From contig NZ_JALQDG010000040.1 of NCBI RefSeq assembly GCF_023631325.1, positions 1 to 64,000 of the forward strand: 64,000 nt of DNA. Direction: 5' to 3'. The notes under the pieces are model-generated. The model was not told the origin of the DNA. It saw only the letters and a program-made list of their open reading frames with translations, and did not search any database. The position numbers were made by a program, and so were the translations under genes. This stretch comes from Caballeronia sp. INDeC2 (GTDB lineage: Bacteria > Pseudomonadota > Gammaproteobacteria > Burkholderiales > Burkholderiaceae). Position 1 is the stretch's first letter. Every line of letters starts with the position of its first letter. This document shows, piece by piece, positions 17,041-24,811 of this stretch.

Positions 17041-18450
17041 TCAGGCGTGTTCCGTCTGCGGATGCGCCTTGAGCTTGACGAAGAGTGCGATGCCCGCGAT
17101 CACCGAAGGCACCGCGAGCAGCGCGAAGACGGCGGGCAGGCCGAGCTTCCATTGCGCGAAGAGGCCGCCGAGCGCGACGCCCGCGATGCCGCCGAAGCGC
17201 CCGACGCCGTACATCCACGAGACGCCCGTCGCGCGGCTTTGCGTCGGGTAGAACATCGCGGCGAGCGAGGGCATCGACGATTGCGCGCCGTTCATCGTCG
17301 TACCCGCGAGAAAGATCAGCGCGCTTACGAGCCCGACGCTGCCGATCGCCTGACCGACCACGAAGATGAGCACGGCGGTCAGCAGATAGCCGAGCATCAC
17401 GATGACGTTCGCGTTCCAGCGATCCATCAGCCATCCCGACGCGATCGTGCCGATGCCGCCGCCGAGCGGAAAGAGCGCGGTGAGCAGCGCGGAGCGCTCC
17501 GGCGTGAAGCCGGCTTCGTTCATGAGCAGCGGCATCCAGCTCATCAGCAGATAGAAGATCACGAGGCCCATGAAGTACACGAGCCACAGCATCAGCGTGC
17601 CGACGACGTAGTTGCGCGAAAGGATCGCGCCCACCGACGACTTCGCGTGCGTCTGCGCGCGCTCGGACAGGCGAAACGAATCGATGCGCGCGAGATCGAG
17701 CGGCGCGATCTTCGAGAGCGGCGCCCAGATCTGCTCCTTCGGCGCGCCGCGCTTGACGAGATAGCGGACCGATTCCGGCACGAGCATCACGACGAAGCAC
17801 GCGAGCACGAGCGGCAGTACGCCGCCCACCACGAAGAGGCTATGCCAGCCGAACGCGGGAATCAGCCACGACGAGATGAAGCCGCCGAGCGCCGCGCCGA
17901 CCGTGAAGCCGCAATACGTCGTGTTGACGATGATCGAGCGGCTTTTCGCGGGCGCGTATTCGGAGACGAGCGTGATGGCGTTGGGAATCGCCGCGCCGAG
18001 TCCAATGCCCGTCAGGAACCGCAGCGTGACGAGCGATTCGATCGAGCCGCTGAACGCGGTCGCGAGGCTCATCGCGCCGAAGAACGCCGTCGCGGCGATG
18101 AGCACGGCGCGCCGCCCGAATCGATCCGCCGCGGGACCGGAGACTACCGCGCCGGCCGCGAGCCCGAAGAGCGCGGCGCTCAGGACGGGCGCGAGCGCGC
18201 CTTTCGTGATGCCCCAGCCTTTGACGAGCGCCGGCGCGATATAGCCGATGGCCGCCGTGTCCATGCCGTCGATCAGCACGATCAGGAAGCACACGCCCAT
18301 CAGCGTCCATTGGAAGCGCGAGAAGCGGTGTGCGTCGATGAACTCCTCGACGGGCACGCTCCCGCTCCATGCATCGGCACGGTCGGATGCCGTCGAATGC
18401 CCGGCGCGCGGCGGAAATGCCGGGCCAGTGTGAAGCTCTGCTTGCGACAT
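17041..18450 (-). CDS. MFS transporter, AAHS (aromatic acid:H+ symporter) type
   Basis: A 469-residue, 12-helix permease. The first segment carries the AAHS signature LIDGMDTAAIGY, with GPAADRFGRR in loop 2-3 and RFLTGIGLGAAIPNA in helix 4. The family imports protonated aromatic acids such as benzoate, 4-hydroxybenzoate or nicotinate-type compounds. GAGGAG eight bases before ATG 18450 fixes the start; the in-frame ATG 15 codons earlier has no site. The promoter shares a palindrome and trailing GCAATC with nicC, so a role in importing nicotinate or 6-hydroxynicotinate (NicT-like) is my inference. Confidence 0.85.
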   Translation of the reverse strand: MSQAELHTGPAFPPRAGHSTASDRADAWSGSVPVEEFIDAHRFSRFQWTLMGVCFLIVLIDGMDTAAIGYIAPALVKGWGITKGALAPVLSAALFGLAAGAVVSGPAADRFGRRAVLIAATAFFGAMSLATAFSGSIESLVTLRFLTGIGLGAAIPNAITLVSEYAPAKSRSIIVNTTYCGFTVGAALGGFISSWLIPAFGWHSLFVVGGVLPLVLACFVVMLVPESVRYLVKRGAPKEQIWAPLSKIAPLDLARIDSFRLSERAQTHAKSSVGAILSRNYVVGTLMLWLVYFMGLVIFYLLMSWMPLLMNEAGFTPERSALLTALFPLGGGIGTIASGWLMDRWNANVIVMLGYLLTAVLIFVVGQAIGSVGLVSALIFLAGTTMNGAQSSMPSLAAMFYPTQSRATGVSWMYGVGRFGGIAGVALGGLFAQWKLGLPAVFALLAVPSVIAGIALFVKLKAHPQTEHA

Positions 18451-18556
18451 GTACAACTCCTCGTTGTCGACGGCTCGCGCCGTCTCGAATGCCACTGGGC
18501 CGGCGACATGCCGGTGTTCACGCGAAGCGGGGGCCCGCCGGTTTCGACGCTGGTTT

Positions 18557-18574
18557 ATTATATGTATCTATAAT
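18557..18574 (-). promoter_or_regulatory. putative operator, ATTATA-N6-TATAAT palindrome
   Basis: ATTATA (18557-18562) and TATAAT (18569-18574) form perfect inverted half-sites with a six-base spacer, about 107 bases before the MFS start. The same arrangement stands before nicC at 6196-6214. This suggests a common dimeric regulator. Confidence 0.6.
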
Positions 18575-18870
18575 TAATAAACGCAATCGGGGAAAAAAAT
18601 AGTCGCAGGGGAGGAGGAACGTCTTCACGCATCGATGGCCCACATGGGACGAGAATTAAGAGCCACGGATTCGCCCGACGCGAAGACCGCATCGAAGGCG
18701 CGAAGAGGGGCGCTGTGGAAGCCGGACCTCTCGAAAGGCTTGCCGACGGAGCCGGCGACCCTGCGCTCGTCGGCTTAGAGGCGTGACCGCAAAATGTCGC
18801 GCGTGCTGGCGGGTTTTCGAATGAAGAACTGGAAGCGTTCGCCATGCGATTCGGCGAGCGGCGCGCCAAC
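18575..18870. other. intergenic region
   Basis: No supported gene. A frame on the minus strand (18558-18872) has poor coding character and crosses the operator. This stretch separates the metabolic genes from the T6SS island. Confidence 0.5.
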
Positions 18871-18894
18871 AAAAAGCCCCGCGCGAAGCGGGGC
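18871..18894 (-). terminator. intrinsic terminator of the PAAR operon
   Basis: A 7-bp GC stem (18876-18882 with 18888-18894) and a five-base loop, followed on the minus strand by TTTTT. It lies 55 bases past the PAAR gene. Confidence 0.85.
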
Positions 18895-18949
18895 CGATGA
18901 ACGCGCTATCCGCAGCGGCGAACGCGCCGCCGCTTGCGGAGACTTCTGC

Positions 18950-19210
18950 CTACTCGACCGAGCCGTGATCCTCGTAGGCGAGCACCCGGCTGCCGCAAGC
19001 CGTCAGATAACCGTGCAGCGCGACGCCCTTGCCGTTCGTGTCGGTCAGCATGTGCGAGCCTTGGATGATTGGATTCGTGCCGTGCTCGGGGCATGTCACC
19101 AAGTCACCCATGCGGGCGACTCTGCGCCCCTTGATGTCCATCGTCTCCGAACCGGTGATGATGCGACCACGGTGAGTGGTTTCGTCGCCTACGCATGCGA
19201 TTGAGGTCAT
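18950..19210 (-). CDS. PAAR-domain T6SS spike tip protein
   Basis: An 86-residue PAAR protein (IACVGDETTHRGRIITGSETM... VARMGDLVTCPEHG... GKGVALHGYLTACGSRVLA). PAAR proteins form a zinc-bound cone that caps the VgrG trimer of the type VI secretion needle and carries effectors. The Cys/His residues at TCPEHG and LTACGS fit the metal site. AGGAG precedes ATG 19210. It is the distal gene of an island containing VgrG, Rhs toxin ends and immunity genes. No T6SS sheath or membrane genes are in the window. Confidence 0.9.
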   Translation of the reverse strand: MTSIACVGDETTHRGRIITGSETMDIKGRRVARMGDLVTCPEHGTNPIIQGSHMLTDTNGKGVALHGYLTACGSRVLAYEDHGSVE

Positions 19211-19241
19211 ATGTGCGCGTCTCCTTGCGACACAGAAGCCA

Positions 19242-19613
19242 TTAATTTTGGAAAGGGATGTTTCTTGACATGCCCCTTCTTACGAACTCGCAACCAATCA
19301 ATCGGCCGTTGAACACGAAGCAATTGCCGCTGTGCAAAGCAGTGCGTATCCCGTAGGTCAGCAGTTGCTCGTCTGTCGGCAGTTTTTCAAGTTGGCTTAT
19401 CAAGTCTTGCAAGCCAAATGTTTCCAGCCCCAGTTCGGTCGAATTGTTCTGACGCATTCTCGCTCGTTGCAGGATGAACGACACACGGTCTGACTGAGGG
19501 TTACCGTGAATTTCTTCTGCATCAGCCGCGTTCAAAACCGCGAGTAGTGGCGAAATCCAGTCCCTCTTATCGAGATCGCCGGTCAACGAAATCAAGTGTC
19601 CAATATTGCTCAT
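19242..19613 (-). CDS. putative immunity protein for the adjacent Rhs toxin tip
   Basis: A 123-residue soluble protein (MSNIGHLISLTGDLDK...) with clearly lower GC than the surroundings. Its ATG overlaps the toxin stop by one base (TAATG), the usual tight coupling of toxin and immunity genes. GGAGGG precedes it. I do not recognise the family; the immunity role comes from position, size and composition. It should neutralise the ADP-ribosyltransferase-like domain encoded just upstream. Confidence 0.68.
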   Translation of the reverse strand: MSNIGHLISLTGDLDKRDWISPLLAVLNAADAEEIHGNPQSDRVSFILQRARMRQNNSTELGLETFGLQDLISQLEKLPTDEQLLTYGIRTALHSGNCFVFNGRLIGCEFVRRGMSRNIPFQN

Positions 19614-20155
19614 TACAAACAGCCCTCCCTCGAAACGTTCACGCCGGTCCGTGTTCCAGTTTGTAGCATCTCGGGCTCGCCCCAATCATTGATGTGCGTC
19701 CACCCCCACGCCCACGCATCGCCTTCGGATGGTGCTCCTCGCGGAACACTCAGCATGATCCCACCGGGGCCATCCTTGTTGGCGTGAGACAGTGCCAAAT
19801 CCTTATTTGGCGTCCAAGAGACATACTGACTTTGTCCCGTGAGTCCGCCCTCGGCATGAGCTTCCGGCGATATATTTGCCTTTGGATTCGCGGGTTGCAC
19901 AATACCGTTCTTCGCATCTCCTATCGCGGGATGATTCGCACGTACGCCTCGGTACAGCATCGGACATGTGGTGAGCCCAAGAGGATCAACCCACTGCGCC
20001 GGGTTAGCATTGCCGTATCGATAAACGTTCGTCCCGCCGGCCAGCCCGATCGGGTCCGGCGTAATGTAACGCCCTGAGATTGGATCGTAGTGCCGGTTCC
20101 GGTTGTAATGCAGACCCGTCTCGTCATCGACATACTGACCTTGGAACTGGAAGCC
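19613..20155 (-). pseudogene. orphan Rhs C-terminal fragment with ADP-ribosyltransferase-like toxin
   Basis: The frame contains only the end of an Rhs core (FQGQYVDDETGLHYNRNRHYD, DPIGLAGGTNVYRYG, WVDPLGL) followed by a toxin domain of about 115 residues. The toxin looks like an R-S-E ADP-ribosyltransferase: Arg in MLYRGVRA, Ser in QYVSWTPNKDLALSHA, and an E-x-E pair in WGEPEMLQTGT. Sequence upstream of FQFQG is not Rhs; it is antisense to a regulator fragment, so the Rhs body was lost and no start codon of its own is obvious. It is probably a displaced tip, silent unless recombined into a full rhs gene. The downstream immunity gene is intact. Confidence 0.72.
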
Positions 20156-20278
20156 ATCAAAGAGTTTTCTGACGACGAGAAACAGACCGTGCGTGAACTG
20201 CTCGAAGGACTGATCCTCAAGCATCAGGCGCGGCGTTGGGGAAACCGCACCACGGCACATAAAGCAGCAGGACGATGA
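20156..20278 (+). pseudogene. C-terminal fragment of a small regulator (XRE-like)
   Basis: About 40 residues (IKEFSDDEKQTVRELLEGLILKHQARRW split over this segment) resemble the C-terminus of short XRE-type proteins that precede SymE-like genes in Burkholderiaceae. The N-terminal HTH part is missing; immediately upstream is the Rhs fragment on the other strand, so the junction near 20155 looks like a rearrangement breakpoint. Family identification is from memory and tentative. Confidence 0.45.
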
Positions 20279-20371
20279 AGGAGAGAAGGAGCACGTAAAT
20301 GAAGCGCGGGCCGCATGGGCGGCAACCCACACGGCCCGCTGACCACCACCAACTCAATACAGGAGTTGATC

Positions 20372-20617
20372 ATGGCTAACGCAAATCTTAAAGCACGACC
20401 ACCTGTCACGGAACGGTTCGTGACCATTCAGCAGGCGTGGCGACCTCCGCACTACAGCAGCCTGTATGCAACACAGCCGCTATATTCGAAGGCCCGATCT
20501 ACAACCTTTGCATCGCTCAGGCTCGCGGGCGTCTGGTTGGAGAACGCCGGATTTGAACCCGGCTCTCGCGTTCGCGTTCACATCGAACACGGACGACTCA
20601 CCATTACCGCCGAGTAA
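20372..20617 (+). CDS. SymE-family type I toxin-like protein
   Basis: An 81-residue protein whose C-terminal half matches the SymE fold: FASLRLAGVWLENAGFEPGSRVRVHIEHGRLTITAE, an AbrB-like swapped-hairpin motif. SymE in E. coli is an SOS-induced RNA-interfering toxin repressed by an antisense RNA; Burkholderia homologues commonly lie inside rhs/T6SS islands. AGGAG six bases before ATG 20372 fixes the start. No LexA box is visible upstream. The preceding regulator-like gene is reduced to a fragment. Confidence 0.82.
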   Translation: MANANLKARPPVTERFVTIQQAWRPPHYSSLYATQPLYSKARSTTFASLRLAGVWLENAGFEPGSRVRVHIEHGRLTITAE

Positions 20618-20619
20618 AG

Positions 20620-20651
20620 GGACAAAGGGCCGCGCGAGCGACCCTTTGTCC
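20620..20651. terminator. hairpin between symE-like and immunity genes
   Basis: A 10-bp perfect stem (20620-20629 with 20642-20651), placed between convergent genes three bases after the SymE stop. T-runs are short on both sides (ATTCATTTA; CCCTTTA), so it may act as a weak bidirectional terminator. Confidence 0.6.
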
Positions 20652-20657
20652 ATTCAT

Positions 20658-21053
20658 TTATGGCGTTCCAAGATATCCATGGGTAATGCTTTCAATGTTT
20701 ATCCAGTCACACAGGAACGCGAGCTCTGTCCCGCTCAAACACTTCACTCGCACAACAACTGATTCGCCTACGTCCTCGAAATCAAACGTATCGACAATGT
20801 TGTCATGTGCCCATTGTTCAAACCTCATGCCCCTAATGCCAATGAACGATAGCTCCAAATAAACTTGGTCGTAGTCCTTCGGCCATCTACGAGGAGGTGA
20901 CTTAGGTTTCTGACCAGTTACGAGCTTAACAAGCAACCTTGGCTCACCCTCTTTGAATCGGGCTTCCGTAAGTCGTGCTCCTCGAAGCGACGGGAAATCA
21001 CCGTAAGTAGAAACTACAGCCTGGGGATTTAAAATCCGAGCGGTCGTCGTCAT
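20658..21053 (-). CDS. putative immunity protein (Imm50-like)
   Basis: A 131-residue soluble protein of lower GC. Its ATG overlaps the toxin stop as ATGA, marking it as partner of the Rhs toxin upstream. Features such as DFPSLRGARLTEARF, a PPRRWPKDYDQVYLELSF strand pair and a compact beta-rich pattern resemble Imm50 proteins; that family name is tentative. It should protect against the HHNVRP-type toxin domain of the neighbouring Rhs end. Confidence 0.65.
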   Translation of the reverse strand: MTTTARILNPQAVVSTYGDFPSLRGARLTEARFKEGEPRLLVKLVTGQKPKSPPRRWPKDYDQVYLELSFIGIRGMRFEQWAHDNIVDTFDFEDVGESVVVRVKCLSGTELAFLCDWINIESITHGYLGTP

Positions 21054-21895
21054 TTCTTATTCCGGCAATTGAAGTAATAGTGATCATCCATACCATCAAC
21101 CTTGCCCGTTCGCTCATCGCCTTCCGGTCGCACGTTGTGGTGCGATGGCTGATCACCAACGCCACCTTGGCCGTAGTAGTGGCCCGCCGAATGGTCTTGA
21201 ATGACTACATTCTGGCCATTTACATTATAGGTTAGCTCCCTCGTTCGAATGGGTTGCTTACCATCGCCGAGAATCCAATCGCCATTTGAATCAGTCAACG
21301 GAACCATTTTTTGACTTATCGGTTGAACGTGCTGTTCTTCCGCGATCAGATTGTCTGCATCGTCGTAATGGAGACGAACGACACTGCTATTGGTCTGCGC
21401 CGTAACGAGCCGTCCGCGCGCGTCGTAATAAAACTGTTCAGCCGAATGTTTGCCGATGGTTCGTTTTATGAGCCGCCCCATCGGGTCACGCTCATAGCGC
21501 GTCTCGACACCGGCCTCGGTCGATGCCGCAAGCCGTCCGGCGTCGTCCCATTCATAAGCGACGCTGCGCCCGTCGAAGCCGGTCTGCTCGATCAACTGCC
21601 CGAGCGCGTCATAACGGAACGTCGTCAATTCATCGTTCTCGTTGCGCAGCTTGATAAGCCGCCCCTGCCTGTCATAGTAGTAGCCGATGCCGTCGCCCCA
21701 TTCGCCGGGGACAGCCGCCGTGCGGCGTCCGTACAACTGGTTGAGCTGGTCGTACCCGTAACGCGTCTCCGTGCCCGCGCCATCGCGGTAGGTCAGCAGA
21801 TTGCCGTTGCCGTCCCATGTGAACTTCTCGACTGTCCCATCGGCGCGCGTGATGCTCTGCATCTGTCCGCGCGCGTCGCGCCGGTAGCGCGTTCT
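21050..21895 (-). pseudogene. 5'-truncated Rhs protein with C-terminal toxin (type-24-like)
   Basis: About 280 codons of an Rhs core with YD repeats (YRRDARGQMQSITRADG, TWDGNGNLLTYRDGAG, YEWDDAGRLAAS) ending in a toxin segment with YYGQGGVGDQPSHHNVRP and DDHYYFN. These fit my recollection of polymorphic toxin type 24, not certain. The 5' part is absent: near 21895 the Rhs frame abuts, out of frame, the VgrG gene. ATG 21862 could still start a short product, but the Rhs cocoon and N-terminal loading domain are gone. The conserved DPLGL boundary is not seen, so the toxin follows the YD repeats directly. Confidence 0.72.
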
Positions 21896-23919
21896 GCTTG
21901 GTCGCCGATGGCCTTGACCCCTTGAGAGGCAAAGAGCGACACTGCCTGACCCGCCGCGACCGTATAGTTGCCGCCGATCGCGGCATCGGCATTGCCGCCC
22001 GTGGTCGTGAACAGATGCCCGCCCGCCGACAGTTGCATGTGCTCGCCGCTCGTGAGCGCGACGCCATGCGGAGCGGACGCAAGCAGCACCGCCTGCTGCA
22101 AGTCCTTCAGTTGCGTTTCCAGCAGCGCCTTCTGCGCTTCGCAGTCGGCGACGACCGCTTGTGCCTTCTTGACCGCTTCCGATAAGCTCTGCATCCGCGC
22201 TTGCGCCGTCTGCAACTGTGAGAGCGCGGCCGACATGTCGAGCACCTGACCGCCTGCGACCTTCTGCGTATCGGCGGACAGAAACAGCCCCTTACCTCCG
22301 CGCAGCGCCCCCCACGAATCCGAGCGCAGCTCGAACCCTTCACCTCGTTTCTGGCGTCCGGAATCGACGATGTAGCCCAGATTCAGTTGCGTCTTGCCGC
22401 CGTATTCTGTGGCGAGCTTCGCGCCTTCTTTGCCCTTGGCGTCTTCGAGCCTGAGCTTGTTATTGCTGACGGTGCGAATGACGTTGCGCGTGTTCCATCC
22501 GTCGCGCCCGTAGATCAGGTCGGTCGCGAAGCTGTGATGATGCACATGGGCGATAAACGGATATCGCGGATCGCCTCCCGCAAATGCGATGCCGACTTCC
22601 GTGTTGCGCAACAGTGGAAAGTGCATGCCCGTCTGGTTCGCCCCTGCAAACGGCTTCGCCAGTCGCATCTGCACGCTTTCACCGCCGCCCGGCCATTCGT
22701 CCGTGTCGAAGTCGAAGCGCACCGAATAGTGGCCGTGCTCGTCCATTTCGGCGAACTCGGCGTCGTCGTCCCGCGTCGTGATGCGTGCGCTCAACGTGCC
22801 GGCGATCTTCGGCCAAAGATGCTCGCGCATCGGCATCCGGTAGGGCCGGTCGGACGGAATCGCCCGGAAGGTGTTGTGATACGACTTGTCGCGCGCCGCC
22901 TGATGAATGACTTCGACCAGCACCATGCCATGCGGCGCATCGGTCAGCTTCTCGTCGGTGCGCACTACGAGTCCCGCGCAGAACGCGGACACCGTGCTCG
23001 TGCCTTCGAACCGAATCTGCCCGGATAGCGCTTCCTCGTGGCGCAGTCGCGCCTCCCATTTGGCGCTGTCGGCATCGAGATGATGACTGCCCCACGTGTA
23101 GGACTGGCCGTACGTGGTCTTGTCGTCGCGCGCGAGGTTGGCTTCCGACTCGAACGGCTCCCATGATTTCGCCGGGTTGTAGTTTCGAACCCGCACCGAT
23201 TGGGCGACCGTGACGCTGTGCGTCTGCAACGAGAGAATCGCTTCGTTGCCGGTTTCGAGGCCCGACGTTTCGCGCACCATCGCGGGGGCGCGAAAGCTGT
23301 AGTCGTAGCCGTCGATATCATCGGCGAAGATCACCTGATCCCCGAAATCGCCCGGTCGCGCATAGCAGAAGAGACCCACCTGACGCATCAGAAGATGGAC
23401 GAACTCCCAATCCGACATCTGGTGCTGCATGTGGAAGGCGAGCTTCGGGAACGTGCGTCGCAGCTTGAATGCGAACTGATGCGTGAGAAAGCCGTGCGAC
23501 AAGAGGATCGCCTCGATGATCTCGGCGACGGTCTTGTTTTGATAGTTGCGCGAGCGCTTGGTGAGGCGCAATCGCGCGAGCGGCGACTCGACCACGACGC
23601 GAAACGCGCAGAAGTCGCGCGTCTTGCGGGTGCGGGTGAAGCGCGTGATGACGCCGTTGAACTCGCGCGGCGTGCCTTCGTCGGGCGCTGGCTCGATGCT
23701 GAAGGTGGCGTTGCGCCCGAGATAGTCGGCGCGCGCCAGCTCGACGTCGGCGGTCAATTCGAGCGTAATGTGATACGGCTCGCCTAAGCGCTCGACTGCT
23801 CTGAACGACTTGATCGACAGGCCATCGGTCGGGGCTGCGCCGCGAACCTTGAGGTAATAAGACTGCATGCCAGTGATCCAGCGCGCGAGCGCACTGGAGC
23901 GCTTTGCTTGTGCTTCCAT
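21793..23919 (-). CDS. vgrG: VgrG, C-terminally truncated by fusion into rhs
   Basis: A 708-codon frame with the gp27-like base (residues about 15-330), the gp5 OB-fold (EHLWPKIAGTLSARITT... DEHGHYSVRFDFD... SVQMRLAKPFAG, about 385-470) and the start of a DUF2345 beta-helix extension (WGALRGGKGLFLSADTQ, then a coiled coil QLQTAQARMQSLSEAVKKA). At about residue 675 (near 21895) the sequence becomes out-of-frame Rhs DNA, so the last 30 residues (...TRADRCRASRAP) are junk and the normal C-terminus is lost. VgrG trimers form the T6SS spike; whether this one still assembles is uncertain. A strong ribosome-binding site is not seen before ATG 23919. Confidence 0.85.
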   Translation of the reverse strand: MEAQAKRSSALARWITGMQSYYLKVRGAAPTDGLSIKSFRAVERLGEPYHITLELTADVELARADYLGRNATFSIEPAPDEGTPREFNGVITRFTRTRKTRDFCAFRVVVESPLARLRLTKRSRNYQNKTVAEIIEAILLSHGFLTHQFAFKLRRTFPKLAFHMQHQMSDWEFVHLLMRQVGLFCYARPGDFGDQVIFADDIDGYDYSFRAPAMVRETSGLETGNEAILSLQTHSVTVAQSVRVRNYNPAKSWEPFESEANLARDDKTTYGQSYTWGSHHLDADSAKWEARLRHEEALSGQIRFEGTSTVSAFCAGLVVRTDEKLTDAPHGMVLVEVIHQAARDKSYHNTFRAIPSDRPYRMPMREHLWPKIAGTLSARITTRDDDAEFAEMDEHGHYSVRFDFDTDEWPGGGESVQMRLAKPFAGANQTGMHFPLLRNTEVGIAFAGGDPRYPFIAHVHHHSFATDLIYGRDGWNTRNVIRTVSNNKLRLEDAKGKEGAKLATEYGGKTQLNLGYIVDSGRQKRGEGFELRSDSWGALRGGKGLFLSADTQKVAGGQVLDMSAALSQLQTAQARMQSLSEAVKKAQAVVADCEAQKALLETQLKDLQQAVLLASAPHGVALTSGEHMQLSAGGHLFTTTGGNADAAIGGNYTVAAGQAVSLFASQGVKAIGDQAERATGATRADRCRASRAPMGQSRSSHGTATAIC

Positions 23920-24125
23920 TGGGGTTCCGTGCGAAATCGAGGGATGGTAGACGTGATGCCTGACGATCGCCGAGGGTTGACACTGCTGATTGTTTTAGAG
24001 GGGTGTTACAGCGGGCGCAAGGAGATCTATCTGAAAGGGGCGCGTCTTGATTCAAGTCGCGGCTGCGTTGACGCGGCGGGAATCATCCACGCGTCTACAC
24101 GTGCTCAGGAAAAGGGAAACCGCGA

Positions 24126-24165
24126 AGAAAAAAGCCGCTTCGATCATTAACGACCGAAGCGGCTT
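24126..24165 (-). terminator. strong intrinsic terminator
   Basis: An 11-bp stem (24132-24142 with 24155-24165), followed on the minus strand by TTTTTT. It lies 12 bases past the DUF4148-like gene. Confidence 0.88.
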
Positions 24166-24177
24166 CGAAAAACGATC

Positions 24178-24483
24178 CTACTGACTTGCGCCCGTGCCGA
24201 TGCCGGCCTTCTTCTGCGCGTTCTGAATATCCTGCGGGTAACTCGCGTCGTCGCGCTTCGCGGGGTTGTAGCCGGCATCTTCGAGCTTCTTGAGCTCCGC
24301 GTTCTTCTTTGCGCGCGCCTGCTTGCGTGCGGCTTTCTTATCCGCCTTCGTGGCCGGCGCGGCCTGCGTCGTGCCGGTGGCGGTCGTCGCGTTGTTCTGC
24401 GCGCTCGCGAGCGGCGCAGTCGTCACGCCGAAAGCGGCCATCATCAACGAGACGGCGAGTTTGCTGCCAAACGTTGCTTTCAT
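24178..24483 (-). CDS. small exported DUF4148-like protein
   Basis: A 101-residue protein with a Sec signal peptide (cleavage after ...APLASA, about residue 29), a Thr/Ala linker, a Lys/Ala/Arg-rich helix (KADKKAARKQARAKK) and the DUF4148 C-terminal motif NAELKKLEDAGYNPAKRDDASYPQDIQ (given here only as a landmark; the key residues are AGYNP and YPxDIQ). Burkholderia species carry many such small periplasmic proteins, function unknown. GGAGAGGG before ATG 24483 supports the start. Confidence 0.8.
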   Translation of the reverse strand: MKATFGSKLAVSLMMAAFGVTTAPLASAQNNATTATGTTQAAPATKADKKAARKQARAKKNAELKKLEDAGYNPAKRDDASYPQDIQNAQKKAGIGTGASQ

Positions 24484-24811
24484 TTCCCTCTCCAAAGATC
24501 GGTTGACCAACAAGCCCGGCCGATGATGCGTTTCCTCGTGGCCGCGGCGACACGCGTGCGCAATGTCGCGGATTCATTGTAAGGCGGCCCGTCCAAACGT
24601 TCAGCGAGATGAAAGTATCCGAACGAACGTGCCGAAAAGCGCTACAGTGCTACCCTTCGCGAGCATGTCCGAGGGCCGCCACGGCGCGGAGTCGAACCGG
24701 GTATGATGCGCACCGGCTGAACAAAAATTACAACTTTCGGGATGGTCGCCGTCATACGGGCCGCGTCGATACATCGGCCCGGCGCGACCTTCACGCTTAT
24801 CGGAGCTGTCT
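24484..24811. other. divergent promoter region
   Basis: About 330 bases between the DUF4148-like gene and the hybrid kinase. It contains the ribosome-binding site of the kinase (CGGAG at 24801-24805). No further structure or small gene stands out. Confidence 0.5.
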
